Positions 17,368 through 26,394 are shown, numbered from the stretch's first letter. The stretch: DNA of 64,000 bases from Chitinophaga niastensis (GCF_003014755.1 NZ_PYAW01000001.1:558001-622000), one strand, 5' to 3'. Made by a program: numbers and translations. Notes: a model not told the origin generated them from the sequence alone.

Positions 17368-17406
17368 AACTCACGTTATACGTATAGGTATTAACGTGAG
17401 TTTTCT
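17368..17406 (+). terminator. Terminator after the glutathione peroxidase gene
   Basis: An 11-bp perfect stem AACTCACGTTA/TAACGTGAGTT around a TACGTATAGGTAT loop, followed by TTTTCT. It lies 50 bases past the stop codon. Confidence 0.75.
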
Positions 17407-17436
17407 GGTATCATTTACACAAAGTGGATCATATTC

Positions 17437-17988
17437 ATGAAAGATCATCTTACTGCAACAAAAAACACGCTGCTGCTGGCAGTCTTAATGCTGGCACTTT
17501 TACAGCTATTTAGTGCTTGTCAGAATGAAGTGGATACTCCCACACTTTCCTGCCCTGGATTGTCGATGAAGGCTTCTATACAAAACACTACCAATTCCTT
17601 GAACCTTGTCAGCAACGTTGTATTTCGTCAGCAAACTGATACCGGGGGTGTAAAATTTATGAGCCTGGAAGCGATATCTGATACAATGAAAGTACTGCTG
17701 AATGTAATGGATGGCGTGTATGACGAAAACGCCCTGAAGAATGATAGTCTGTATCTTAAAACCTACATTTTTTCCACTGCTGCCGACAGACAAGGCGGAC
17801 TGGTAGTAGTGTCGGTAAATGATGGTATCGATTACAAACCCTACACCACTGATACTTCCAGCATCACTATTACGAGGATTAACACAATAAAGAAAACTAT
17901 TTCAGGTAATTTTTATTTTGCTGCCAATAACCGTACTATCAGCGGCAAGGGCACTTTTCAAAATGCCTGCTATGTATCGTTACCATAA
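17437..17988 (+). CDS. Hypothetical lipoprotein
   Basis: A 183-residue protein with a lipoprotein signal peptide: basic start, hydrophobic stretch about residues 11-25 and lipobox FSAC (Cys27). The mature part is predicted mostly beta strand. Its ISGNFYFAANNRTISGKGTFQNACY ending (about residues 150-175) resembles the end of DUF6252-type Bacteroidota lipoproteins (I-S-G-x-F-x-F), but that match is weak. The function is unknown. It has no close operon partner; holB starts 34 bases downstream and has its own near-consensus promoter word. Confidence 0.6.
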   Translation: MKDHLTATKNTLLLAVLMLALLQLFSACQNEVDTPTLSCPGLSMKASIQNTTNSLNLVSNVVFRQQTDTGGVKFMSLEAISDTMKVLLNVMDGVYDENALKNDSLYLKTYIFSTAADRQGGLVVVSVNDGIDYKPYTTDTSSITITRINTIKKTISGNFYFAANNRTISGKGTFQNACYVSLP

Positions 17989-18022
17989 ATGCTGATTAGC
18001 CCCTTTTTATTATCTTGCGCCC

Positions 18023-19162
18023 ATGCTTTTTTCAGATATCATAGGACAGGCCGACGTGAAGCAACAGCTTATACAATCTGTTCAACACAACCGGCTCAGT
18101 CATGCCATGATACTGCTCGCCCCTGAAGGAGCGGGTGGCCTGCCGCTTGGCCTGGCATTTACACAATACCTGGTTTGTGAAAACAAACAGGCTGATAGCG
18201 CCTGTGGCCGTTGCTCCGCATGTGCCAAAGCATCTCAGTGCGTACATCCGGATATTCATTATTCCTATCCGGTTATTCCCCGCAAAACAGGCGATAAGCC
18301 TGTGAGTACAGACTATATCAGCGAGTGGCGCGAATTTGTAGCTACCAATCCATATGGCAATGCCTATGACTGGTTACAGTTTATTGGTGCGGAAAATAAA
18401 CAGGGAAACATTACTGCCACTGAGTGCCAGGACATTATCCACAAACTCAACCTTAAAAGTTTTGAGAGTGGCTATAAAATATTGGTGATGTGGATGCCCG
18501 AATACCTGGGCAATGAAGGCAATCGCCTGCTGAAGCTGATAGAAGAGCCCCCCAATAACACCCTCTTTATACTGATAGCAGAAAACCAGGAACAGATACT
18601 GGCTACTATTTTGTCGAGAACACATCTCATCAAAATAAATCCGCTGGCAAAGGAAGATATGGTGAAAGCACTCATCGAAAGAGGAAAGGTAGCTCCAGCC
18701 AAAGCACAACAGATAGCCACTATTACTGCCGGCAACTATCGCGAAGCGATATACCTGCTACAACACTCTGATGATGATTATCATGAGCTGTTACGTAGCT
18801 GGCTCAATCATCTGTTTACCGGTAACCGTGTAGCGCTGCAGGAATGGATAGAAGGCATCTCCAGTGCTAAAACAGGCAGGGAAAATCAAAAGCAGTTCCT
18901 CCGTTATTTCATTAACCTGCTGGAACATACCATCCGGCTGCAATACCTGGACAGAAGCCTGCTGGCCTTTTCAGAAGAAGAAATGGACTTTGCCGCCAAA
19001 CTGGCTAAACTGGCCAACCTGGACCAAATGCAACAGATTGTGGAGGCATTGGACAACGCCAGCTATTATATAGAGCGTAACGCCAACGGAAAGATGCTAT
19101 TTCATGCACTGTCCATCAAGTTACAATATATATTCAAAAAGAAACCTTTACCTGTTATGTAA
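18023..19162 (+). CDS. holB: DNA polymerase III subunit delta'
   Basis: A 379-residue AAA+ clamp-loader subunit. The FSDIIGQADVKQQL start, zinc module CGRCSACAKASQCVHPD (about residues 61-77), LVMWMPEYLGNEGNRLLKLIEEPP (sensor/arginine region) and ILSRTHLIKINPL are characteristic. The P-loop position reads APEGAGGLPLG, lacking the usual G-K-T/S, so ATP binding is probably lost, as in other delta' subunits. It pairs with ricT downstream, the same neighbour as in Bacillus. A TTATCTTG word ends 5 bases before the ATG. Confidence 0.93.
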   Translation: MLFSDIIGQADVKQQLIQSVQHNRLSHAMILLAPEGAGGLPLGLAFTQYLVCENKQADSACGRCSACAKASQCVHPDIHYSYPVIPRKTGDKPVSTDYISEWREFVATNPYGNAYDWLQFIGAENKQGNITATECQDIIHKLNLKSFESGYKILVMWMPEYLGNEGNRLLKLIEEPPNNTLFILIAENQEQILATILSRTHLIKINPLAKEDMVKALIERGKVAPAKAQQIATITAGNYREAIYLLQHSDDDYHELLRSWLNHLFTGNRVALQEWIEGISSAKTGRENQKQFLRYFINLLEHTIRLQYLDRSLLAFSEEEMDFAAKLAKLANLDQMQQIVEALDNASYYIERNANGKMLFHALSIKLQYIFKKKPLPVM

Positions 19163-19202
19163 CAACAGGAGCTCTCCCCGGGGCTTATCAGCGCCTTTTC
19201 CC

Positions 19203-19210
19203 TATCTTTG
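19203..19210 (+). promoter_or_regulatory. -7 box for ricT
   Basis: TATCTTTG, an exact TAnnTTTG match, lies 99 bases before the ricT ATG. This gives ricT a promoter of its own with a long leader. No -33 TTTG at standard spacing. Confidence 0.5.
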
Positions 19211-19309
19211 TTGTTTCCGGTCTTTTTGTTTATCTGCAAGGAAAAACGTATTTTGAAGAACTGGAATGACCTGAAATGCTTATTTATAAAATTTAAACTA
19301 ATTAATAAT

Positions 19310-20797
19310 ATGGCTTGTGCCGGATGTGGTACGGGTGTGGATGGAAAGCCGTCAGGATGCAAGAGTAATGGAGGATGCAGCACAGGAGGTTGTAATAGAC
19401 TGAACGTATTTGATTGGCTGTCCAATATTCCACTTGGCGAAAGCTTAGCACCATTTGACATTATAGAAGTAAGTTTTAACAATGGCAGTCGCAAAGACTT
19501 TTTCCGTAACGTTACCAGACAGCTCCTTGATAAAGGCGAAATGGTAACCGTGGAAGGTGTAAGCGGATTTGACGTTGGAACAGTGAGCCTCACCGGCGAA
19601 CTGGTAAAACTACAAATGAAGAAGCGACGCGCGGAAGACACACCCGAAGTAAAAAAAGTATTGCGTCGTTCAACCAACGACGACCTGCAAAGAATGAGCG
19701 ATAATAAGTCACGCGAGAAAGAAGCCCTGATTAAATCCAGAGCACTTGCCCGCAACCTTGGACTTGAAATGAAACTCGCGGAAGTGGAAATACAGGCCGA
19801 TGGCCGTAAAGCCACTTTCTTCTATACTGCAGATGATCGCGTTGATTTTAGAGAACTCATTAAAATTTATGCCTCCGAATTCAGGGCCAAGGTAGAAATG
19901 CGCCAGATAGGTGCACGCCAGGAAGCCGGAAAAGTAGGTGGCATCGGCAGCTGTGGAAGGGAGTTATGTTGCTCCACATGGCTGACTGATTTCAAAAGCG
20001 TAAACACTACCGCTGCCCGTTACCAGAACCTGTCTATCAACCAGGCGAAATTATCCGGACAGTGTGGTCGTTTAAAATGTTGCCTCAACTACGAGCTGGA
20101 TACCTACCTCGATGCACTGAAAGATTTCCCCGAAGACGCTGATACCATCGAAACCTCTGGTGGTGTTGCCAATCTGCAAAAAAGGGATATCTTCAAAAGT
20201 CTCATGTGGTACTCGTATGAAGGTAGTAACAAACAATATCCGCTGACGATTACCAGGGCTAAGGAAATCCGTATGCTCAACAAACAGGGCATAAAACCAG
20301 ATGACCTGAAACCAGCGGAAATAACAACTGCCAAACCTAAAGAAGCAGATCTTGGATATGCAGATGTAGTTGGTCTTATCAGCTTGAAAGCACTGGAAAA
20401 AACAACCCAGAAACGCAAACAAAAAGATAGGGACAGGCAAAAACAACAAAAAGGCGGAGAACAGAAACAACAAGGTCAGGGACCAAGAAACGAACTAGCG
20501 AAGCCAGAACAAAAAACTGCACAAAGACCAGATAACCGTCCACCACAACAGGATCGCAGACCTAAACAGGAAAACCGTCCGCCGCAACAAAAGCAGCAAG
20601 GTGGAGGCCAGCCAAGGCAGGGCCGCGAACAGCAGCCACGCCCTGAACAGGGTCCAAAGCAACAAGGACAACCAGGTCAACAGGGACCGTCCGGACAAGC
20701 GCCACAACAACCAAGACAGGATCGTCGTCCGCCCCGGAACAAACCAAGACCTAACAATCCAAACAGAAACAACAATCCTGATAAGGAAAACAAATAA
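19310..20797 (+). CDS. PSP1-domain RicT-like protein with disordered Gln/Arg/Pro tail
   Basis: A 495-residue protein. I start it at the ATG at 19310, which gives the family-like MACAGCGTG N-terminus; an upstream in-frame ATG at 19208 would add a hydrophobic peptide with no similarity and overlaps the promoter box. The N-terminus has five Cys within 28 residues (3, 6, 17, 23, 28). A PSP1 domain follows with GSCGRELCCSTWL and GQCGRLKCCLNYE, the Cys clusters that bind Fe-S in B. subtilis RicT (YaaT). From about residue 365 the chain is Gln/Lys/Arg/Pro/Gly-rich and probably disordered. RicT works with RicA and RicF in RNA maturation; those partners are not here. Confidence 0.85.
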   Translation: MACAGCGTGVDGKPSGCKSNGGCSTGGCNRLNVFDWLSNIPLGESLAPFDIIEVSFNNGSRKDFFRNVTRQLLDKGEMVTVEGVSGFDVGTVSLTGELVKLQMKKRRAEDTPEVKKVLRRSTNDDLQRMSDNKSREKEALIKSRALARNLGLEMKLAEVEIQADGRKATFFYTADDRVDFRELIKIYASEFRAKVEMRQIGARQEAGKVGGIGSCGRELCCSTWLTDFKSVNTTAARYQNLSINQAKLSGQCGRLKCCLNYELDTYLDALKDFPEDADTIETSGGVANLQKRDIFKSLMWYSYEGSNKQYPLTITRAKEIRMLNKQGIKPDDLKPAEITTAKPKEADLGYADVVGLISLKALEKTTQKRKQKDRDRQKQQKGGEQKQQGQGPRNELAKPEQKTAQRPDNRPPQQDRRPKQENRPPQQKQQGGGQPRQGREQQPRPEQGPKQQGQPGQQGPSGQAPQQPRQDRRPPRNKPRPNNPNRNNNPDKENK

Positions 20798-20838
20798 CAA
20801 ACAAAAAAGACAACCGCGCTGGTTGTCTTTTTTGTTTG
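20798..20838 (+). terminator. Terminator after ricT
   Basis: A perfect 18-bp inverted repeat containing AAGACAACC/GGTTGTCTT with a GCGCT loop, flanked by A and T tracts. It starts at the ricT stop codon. Confidence 0.93.
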
Positions 20839-20866
20839 CCTCTGGCAATAAGTAAGCTATAAAAGA

Positions 20867-20894
20867 AAAGGCCGCCCAGATGAGGCAGCCTTTG
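20867..20894 (-). terminator. Terminator for the NA37-family gene
   Basis: Imperfect stem AAAGGC-CGCC/GGCA-GCCTTT with a 7-base loop, followed by TTTTCTTTTAT on the minus strand. It lies about 100 bases past the gene's stop codon and also past the short ORF at 20943. Confidence 0.6.
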
Positions 20895-20942
20895 TTAATA
20901 ATTGGTTTTTGCTTATGAGAAAAACTTAAAAATTCTAATTAA

Positions 20943-20993
20943 TTATCTCTTCACAAAATCAACTACACAGGCGCCTCCCTGACTATTACACAT
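20943..20993 (-). CDS. Possible 16-codon short ORF
   Basis: ATG-TGT... to TAA encodes a 16-residue peptide, MCNSQGGACVVDFVKR. It begins two bases after the TAG stop of the NA37-family gene and lies before the terminator, so it is on the same mRNA and could be translated by reinitiation. It has two Cys and no family I recognise. It may equally be a decayed 3' end of another gene. Confidence 0.25.
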   Translation of the reverse strand: MCNSQGGACVVDFVKR

Positions 20994-20995
20994 AC

Positions 20996-22048
20996 CTACG
21001 ACTCATTTTCAAACAACAATTTATAATAGTGCATGTTGGTGGCTTCATCAAAACCGCGCTCAATCATTTCGCGGTTGCCATGAATATAAACATGAAAGTT
21101 TCGATCTAACTTCAGAATGCTCTTAAATACCTTCTGCTGTTTTTTTACAGCCTGAGCTGATATCTCAAACTCATCAGGGATATTTTGCTGGTGCTCATGC
21201 TGGTACTCATTCCGATATTCCTTAAAAAAAGCGATAGCGTCCGGATGACCTAATACTTCTTTCGCAAAATCGTCCAGCTGGAATTGCTCTTTTTCTTTAA
21301 AGTATGCGGCTGATTTATTTAACAGATCTACCTGATCCACACGATCCATCTCATATTCTACAGGCAGTTTATTGTGGATAAACTGCTTGCACATGTTCAC
21401 TGCTGTTTCTGTCTGATGGTAACTATCTTCACGGCGCTGCACTTGTAAAAAAGCATCTTTCCAATATACGGCCTCGGTTTGCTTACTGATACTATCTACA
21501 ATACTTACCTTAAAACCATTCTCCTCTTCTGTATTAAAAACAAGACAACCTTTGTCCAGCTTATTAATATTTATACCATCTTCATAATTAACCTGATAAT
21601 TATCGTCTGCCAGAAAGACCTTCAAATAGGTATCACGGTTTTCTGACTTAAAGATGCCTATAGCCTCCACTTCTTCACCATCTACCTGGCACTTGCGAAA
21701 GTAGGCTATATAAAGCTCCCCCCCTTTTATTTTTGGATGGGTGGAATGTTTATATAGATGTTTGGCAATATTGACCGACTGCTCCTGGAATTCATTTTGG
21801 TCAGTAAATATACGTCGACAATATTGAAATATTTCATTCAATTGTAGATCCGCATCATGACTGAACCTGAAATATTCGGCAGCATTGGTAAAAGGCTGAA
21901 TAAAATAAGTGATCAATAACTGGCTGATCGTTTCGTCTTCCAGCTGCAACGGCGCTTTAGAACAAAGGAGCGACTCCTCATTCGATGAATTTCCTACCTT
22001 ATGAATAGTAAGATGCGCCAAATCTTTAAACTCCGAAACATGGATCAT
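20996..22048 (-). CDS. Nucleoid-associated protein, NA37/YejK (NdpA) family
   Basis: A 350-residue soluble protein. It matches the NA37 family (E. coli YejK, a nucleoid-associated protein): the IHKVGN start, ISQLLITYFIQPF, GGELYIAYFRKCQVDGEEVEAIGIFKSE (central block), GCLVFNTEEENGFKVSIVD, the DFAKEVLGHPDAIAFF segment and the terminal DRNFHVYIHGNREMIERG. The role is structural or regulatory in the nucleoid and not well defined. A TAATTTTG box ends five bases before the ATG, predicting a leaderless mRNA. Confidence 0.85.
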   Translation of the reverse strand: MIHVSEFKDLAHLTIHKVGNSSNEESLLCSKAPLQLEDETISQLLITYFIQPFTNAAEYFRFSHDADLQLNEIFQYCRRIFTDQNEFQEQSVNIAKHLYKHSTHPKIKGGELYIAYFRKCQVDGEEVEAIGIFKSENRDTYLKVFLADDNYQVNYEDGININKLDKGCLVFNTEEENGFKVSIVDSISKQTEAVYWKDAFLQVQRREDSYHQTETAVNMCKQFIHNKLPVEYEMDRVDQVDLLNKSAAYFKEKEQFQLDDFAKEVLGHPDAIAFFKEYRNEYQHEHQQNIPDEFEISAQAVKKQQKVFKSILKLDRNFHVYIHGNREMIERGFDEATNMHYYKLLFENES

Positions 22049-22053
22049 GGGCG

Positions 22054-22061
22054 CAAAATTA
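22054..22061 (-). promoter_or_regulatory. -7 box abutting the NA37-family start codon
   Basis: TAATTTTG on the minus strand, separated from the ATG by five bases (CGCCC). With transcription starting about 5-7 bases after the box, the mRNA would begin at or next to the ATG. Confidence 0.6.
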
Positions 22062-22195
22062 AGAAATTAGTTGACAGTCAGTGATCCTGTTCTGTTGATA
22101 ATTATTTCCTGATAATTTCATTACATACCATTCCTATAGGAATAGAGGGCAAAAAATCTGGAATAGTTCCTTAATTTAAAGCTTCAAAAAAATAA

Positions 22196-23101
22196 ATGGA
22201 CATGAAAAAACACATATACATGCTGGCAATGATGGCTGGATACGGCTTACAAGCGATGGCACAACAAGAACCAACCGCCAGACCGCTATATGAAGCGCGT
22301 GACCTCACCGCAGAAAACATGTTTTCTGTAAACATAGAAGGACCCAACTTTGACAAAGCCGGCAATTTTTATGTGGTAAACTTTAAAAAAGACGGCACTG
22401 TGGGGAAGATAAATACCAAAACCGGCGCCGGCGAAATATTTCTTACCCTGCCGGATAGCAGCGTAGGCAACAGCGTGAGCTTTAACAGCAAAGGCAATAT
22501 GTTTTTACCGGATTTCATAGGACACAATGTGCTGATGGTAGATATGAAAACCAAAAAGGTAACCGTTTACACACATTCCGATCAATTTAACCAGCCTAAT
22601 GATCTGTGCATTAATAAGAAGGACCAGATCTTTGCTTCCGATCCTGCATGGGCCACCAGCACCGGTCAGCTCTGGCGCATAGATGCTGATCGCAAACCTG
22701 TACTACTGGAAGGCAATATGGGCACTGTTAACGGAATTGAATTAAGCCCGGACGAAAAAACACTGTATATAAATGAAAGCGTTCAGCGCAAAGTGTGGAA
22801 GTACGATGTAGATAAAACGGGTAACCTCTCTAATAAAACCCTCCTGGCTACTTTCCCTGATTTTGGGTTTGATGGCATGAAATGCGATAAAGCCGGTAAT
22901 CTTTATATCGCCAGATGGGGTAAAGGCGTAATTGCCGTATTATCTCCCAAAGGAGCACTGATCCGTGAAGTACCATTAAAAGGCAAACAATGCAGTAATC
23001 TGGTTTTTGGAGATAAGGACGGGAAAACTGTATATGTAACCCTGCAGGACAGAAAATGCGTGGAAACCTTTAGGGTGGCTATTGCAGGAAGAAAATATTA
23101 A
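22196..23101 (+). CDS. SMP-30/gluconolactonase-like beta-propeller protein
   Basis: A 301-residue exported protein: signal peptide to about residue 22 (...QAMAQQ), then a six-bladed propeller of the SMP-30/gluconolactonase/LRE family. Repeated motifs are FDKAGNFYVVNF, FNSKGNMFLPDF, DLCINKKDQIFASDP, NGIELSPDEKTLYINE and MKCDKAGNLYIARWG, which carry the Glu, Asn and Asp metal ligands of the family. Likely a lactonase or related sugar-processing enzyme in the periplasm. It converges on the glycoside hydrolase gene of the sigma/FecR/SusCD locus and could act on the same sugar, though that link is inferred. Confidence 0.85.
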   Translation: MDMKKHIYMLAMMAGYGLQAMAQQEPTARPLYEARDLTAENMFSVNIEGPNFDKAGNFYVVNFKKDGTVGKINTKTGAGEIFLTLPDSSVGNSVSFNSKGNMFLPDFIGHNVLMVDMKTKKVTVYTHSDQFNQPNDLCINKKDQIFASDPAWATSTGQLWRIDADRKPVLLEGNMGTVNGIELSPDEKTLYINESVQRKVWKYDVDKTGNLSNKTLLATFPDFGFDGMKCDKAGNLYIARWGKGVIAVLSPKGALIREVPLKGKQCSNLVFGDKDGKTVYVTLQDRKCVETFRVAIAGRKY

Positions 23102-23107
23102 TAAGAA

Positions 23108-23236
23108 GTAATTAGCTTTTAGCTATTAGTTTTTAGCAAAAATGCAGCGAAGACAAGTATCGATTATAATTCATAATCTTTGCCTGTCTTCGCTGCATTT
23201 TTGCTAAAAGCTAAAAACTAATTGCTAAAAGCTTAT
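23108..23236. repeat. Family A inverted repeat, copy 5 (largest)
   Basis: It fills the gap between the convergent SMP-30 and glycoside hydrolase genes. An inner perfect arm pair, AGCAAAAATGCAGCGAAGACA and its reverse complement, is extended by outer arms of TTAGC words (AGCTTTTAGC, ATTAGTTTTTAGC). The right arm carries one extra TTTTAGC word. It would form a very long hairpin in either transcript and probably serves as the shared terminator. Confidence 0.8.
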
Positions 23237-26223
23237 CTAATAATCAACAACCATCCCTTGTTCTTAGCAACAGGAATAGCCGCATCTTTATCGAATACTT
23301 GTCCTTGCTGGAAGTTACGTATATCCGGCGCCGTTATAACAGCCTTTGCAGGATCTATACCGAGCGCTTTCCAGTCGATACTCAGTTTAATAGTAGTGTC
23401 TTCTTTAGCCCAGCTGGCAAGGGATATCAGCACTGCACCGTCTTTTTTATAGATAGTGGCAGGAACAAGTGGATTATTAGTTTTAACAGGATTATTATCT
23501 ACCCAATAACCAATCATCTTTGTGCCCTGCATTCCAAAATCATCCCATACTTTCCAGATAGGACGCGGATCTGAGTTCTCCGTCCACGGCATACGGTTAG
23601 TCATGCCGTATACCATACCACGCCACTGATTGCCACCATCCTGCAGCATCTCTCCCATCAAACCAAACGGAATACCGCTCACTTCTGTCAGAAAGAAATC
23701 AGGATCATTGTTTTCATAATCAAAATATTCACCAAACCAGAGGCGGTTCAGATACGGAAAATGCTCCATATACAACATTCCGCTGTTGATAAAACCATCT
23801 GTTTTATTATACTGATTAGCAGAATGCAGATCAATGATACCAGGATGGCCATCCTGCGTGAGTACTCTTTTAATACGCTTCATGGTGATGCGGTCAAAGG
23901 CTACGTCATCCAGGTAGATGCCGTCTATACCTACATTTTGCACCAGCCAGTTCATGCCTTCCACGTAGTAGTTATGCCAGCGGTTCATACCGCTGTTAAT
24001 GATGGCAGCATCTTTAAACTCCGGTACAAACCAGGCAGCAATATAGTCTTTGCCCACATGCTCCTGCAACCAGGAGAAGCCACCACCCTTACCGGGGCTG
24101 TATACTTCATGGCCTAAACTGCGCAGTGGAAAGGTTTCCCATGCATGATCAGACAATTCTCTTACTGTATTATAGATCTTAACTTTTAGTCCTTTGCTGT
24201 GTGCTACATCAATGTAATCCTTCATCTTCTTCCATTCAATAAACGGATAGTTGATCCATGGATTTATTTCGTTACCATGGTGGATATTCACCACTGTGGC
24301 GCCGGTCGCCTTGATGCTGTCCAGGTTATTATACTTATGATAGAAGCGGGTAGCCCACTGGAAATCAGTGTTCACAGGATGGAACGGCGTAATGATGAGA
24401 TGGAAATTGTAATACAGCACGTCGCCTTTATGCATGGTTCTTTCGCCGCTATAGCTGTTTACCAGTATTGCCTTGCCCTTCTCTCCTATGGTAATACCGC
24501 CTTTGTCGCCATTTCCCCATGAAGTTGGCAGCAGTAAAGGTTTCTGTAGGTAGAAGTTTGTATTAAGCGGCCGCACATAATTTTCATCTCGCAGCGTAAA
24601 TTGTAAGCCGGCGTTTACATCGCCAATCCAGGCACCATCCTGGTTTTTGCTTTTCACATCCCATTTCCAGTCAATTTTTTCCGGACGGACGCCACCTTTC
24701 TGATTCAGGCCCATCATGTATTTGGCGGCTCCTTTATCAAATGGCAGGTGCATGGTAATTTCCTTCAGCCCTACTTCATCGAGTGCCGTTACTTTTACGG
24801 TATAGTCTATGAAGCCATCAAATTCTAATGAGGCATTCACTTCCATTTGCAATCCTGCGGTAGTGTTGATAGCTTTCCAGCTGATTTTTCCGGCATCTTT
24901 GGAAGTTATCTGCCAACCCTGGCTTTCCCATTTGAGATCCTTGCCTGTGGCTGCGGAGGTGAAATGAAAATGCACAGGTTCTGTGAAAATATTCTTTGCC
25001 TGTGTGGACAGAGATGTCATTTCAGGTGTAAAAAATGTTTGAATTTGTGCCGGGAATCCATCTTTATTAATACCTACTTTACGACCCAGTAAGCTGATAA
25101 CACTGTCTTTTAATTCCAATGCCGTGTAAGGTGCAATAACTGCGTTATCCTGTGCCAGTGTAGAATTCAGCCATTTCAACCGGGTTTGTTTCCAGGGCTC
25201 ATTAAAGCCGCTGTTAACTGCCAGTTTATTCGTTACCGTTAGTGTGAGTCTTACCGGCATGGCGGGCATATCTGCTGCCTTAATAGTAACAATGCCTTTG
25301 TAAGTGCCTGGTGTAGCGGTTTGTGGCACATCAATGCCGCACCACATCGCCTGTATTTTTCCGGCTGCCACATTTACTTTGTTGGCAAAGGGTTGCGCAT
25401 CGTAGGTAGTTCCGTTGGTATTGATGCAGTTCAATTGCGCTGCCGGTATGGTTTTACCGGTTGTGGAGGTAAGGTCTGCAAAAGATATCTGCACATCTTT
25501 CATCTCATTACGAGCGTACACTCCTAACTGAAAGGTGTAGTACTCTCCTTTGTCGGCCTCCCCTGCAAACGCCTGTGATGGCCCTTTCTGGATCCAGCGT
25601 TGCGGCAGATCATCCGTCATTTTAATCGGAAATTGTCTGTCTTCCGGAAACACCAGGTAACCTGCAGCCGGATGCTTTAACAACAACTGTTGCTGTTCAG
25701 CCACTGTAGCTATGACTTCCATGGGATAGAAAGTATTGAAGGCATCAACAGCTTCCAGCTCCTTTACGATAGCATTGGGCTTTATTGTAGCAGTAACAGA
25801 TTGCAGCCAGTTATTATCTGCTGTTTGTTCCGGTGTAAGATATACGCCGCGCGGGTAGTTGGATCTCCCTTCGTTTTTATACGGCAGGTAATAAATATAG
25901 TAATTGCCTTTGCCGGAAGCGGGTTCAAAACAGATATCGCCCTGTTCACGATTAAGTACCAACGTTTTTACATTGGTGATCTTTTTTTGTGTTTGTGCAT
26001 CCTGTATGATGATACGTTTTAATTCCGGGTGTTCATCACGGCGACGCCATGGGATGACTACACGGGCCACTTTGTCGGTGCCGTTAAAGGTAACTACTGC
26101 CCGGTGATTACCGAGCGAATCCGCATCCCAGTTGTTGTTGCCGACGGTATACTTTACCTGCTGGGCCGTTGCTGCGGCCAGGAAGCTGAAAGTAAACCCC
26201 GCCAGCATGAGTCCTTTTTTCAT
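23233..26223 (-). CDS. Putative glycoside hydrolase (GH123-like/DUF6067 type)
   Basis: A 996-residue exported protein. I chose the ATG at 26223 (MKKGLMLAGF, signal peptide ending ...ATAQQ); a frame from 26253 adds only a His-rich leader. The first 450 residues are beta-rich (N-terminal beta-sandwich modules). A TIM-barrel-like region follows, with TGATVVNIHHGNEINPWINYPFIE and VGIDGIYLDDVAFDRITMKR; the paired Asp in YLDDVAFDR and Glu/Asp in NNDPDFFLTE are candidate catalytic residues. This resembles large Bacteroidota proteins annotated as DUF6067 or GH123-like. Substrate and exact family are not decided by sequence. It is the enzyme of the sigma-FecR-SusC-SusD locus. Confidence 0.7.
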   Translation of the reverse strand: MKKGLMLAGFTFSFLAAATAQQVKYTVGNNNWDADSLGNHRAVVTFNGTDKVARVVIPWRRRDEHPELKRIIIQDAQTQKKITNVKTLVLNREQGDICFEPASGKGNYYIYYLPYKNEGRSNYPRGVYLTPEQTADNNWLQSVTATIKPNAIVKELEAVDAFNTFYPMEVIATVAEQQQLLLKHPAAGYLVFPEDRQFPIKMTDDLPQRWIQKGPSQAFAGEADKGEYYTFQLGVYARNEMKDVQISFADLTSTTGKTIPAAQLNCINTNGTTYDAQPFANKVNVAAGKIQAMWCGIDVPQTATPGTYKGIVTIKAADMPAMPVRLTLTVTNKLAVNSGFNEPWKQTRLKWLNSTLAQDNAVIAPYTALELKDSVISLLGRKVGINKDGFPAQIQTFFTPEMTSLSTQAKNIFTEPVHFHFTSAATGKDLKWESQGWQITSKDAGKISWKAINTTAGLQMEVNASLEFDGFIDYTVKVTALDEVGLKEITMHLPFDKGAAKYMMGLNQKGGVRPEKIDWKWDVKSKNQDGAWIGDVNAGLQFTLRDENYVRPLNTNFYLQKPLLLPTSWGNGDKGGITIGEKGKAILVNSYSGERTMHKGDVLYYNFHLIITPFHPVNTDFQWATRFYHKYNNLDSIKATGATVVNIHHGNEINPWINYPFIEWKKMKDYIDVAHSKGLKVKIYNTVRELSDHAWETFPLRSLGHEVYSPGKGGGFSWLQEHVGKDYIAAWFVPEFKDAAIINSGMNRWHNYYVEGMNWLVQNVGIDGIYLDDVAFDRITMKRIKRVLTQDGHPGIIDLHSANQYNKTDGFINSGMLYMEHFPYLNRLWFGEYFDYENNDPDFFLTEVSGIPFGLMGEMLQDGGNQWRGMVYGMTNRMPWTENSDPRPIWKVWDDFGMQGTKMIGYWVDNNPVKTNNPLVPATIYKKDGAVLISLASWAKEDTTIKLSIDWKALGIDPAKAVITAPDIRNFQQGQVFDKDAAIPVAKNKGWLLIIR

Positions 26224-26348
26224 AATATGGGAATGGTGGTTGTGCTGATGCATGTAAGATGATGAGTTTTAAATGCTGTTAGATCAATGTTCACTGTTGA
26301 GTAAATTTACTCTTCCGGCGTTTTTTTTCCTGATTTATTTTTTAAAGA

Positions 26349-26385
26349 GAAAGTCCCCCGTTTTTGGCGGAGGACTTTCCTGGTA
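26349..26385 (-). terminator. Terminator between susD and the glycoside hydrolase gene
   Basis: Stem GAAAGTCC-U-CCG / CGG-G-GGACTTTC around CCAAAAA, followed by TCTTTAAAAAAT on the minus strand. It may lower expression of the downstream hydrolase relative to susCD. Confidence 0.7.
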
Positions 26386-26394
26386 AGTTATTAT

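Noticed and set aside
19102..19815. 237-codon minus-strand frame across the holB-ricT junction
   Set aside because: Spans the end of one certain gene and the start of another on the opposite strand; Ser/Leu-rich with no recognisable motif.
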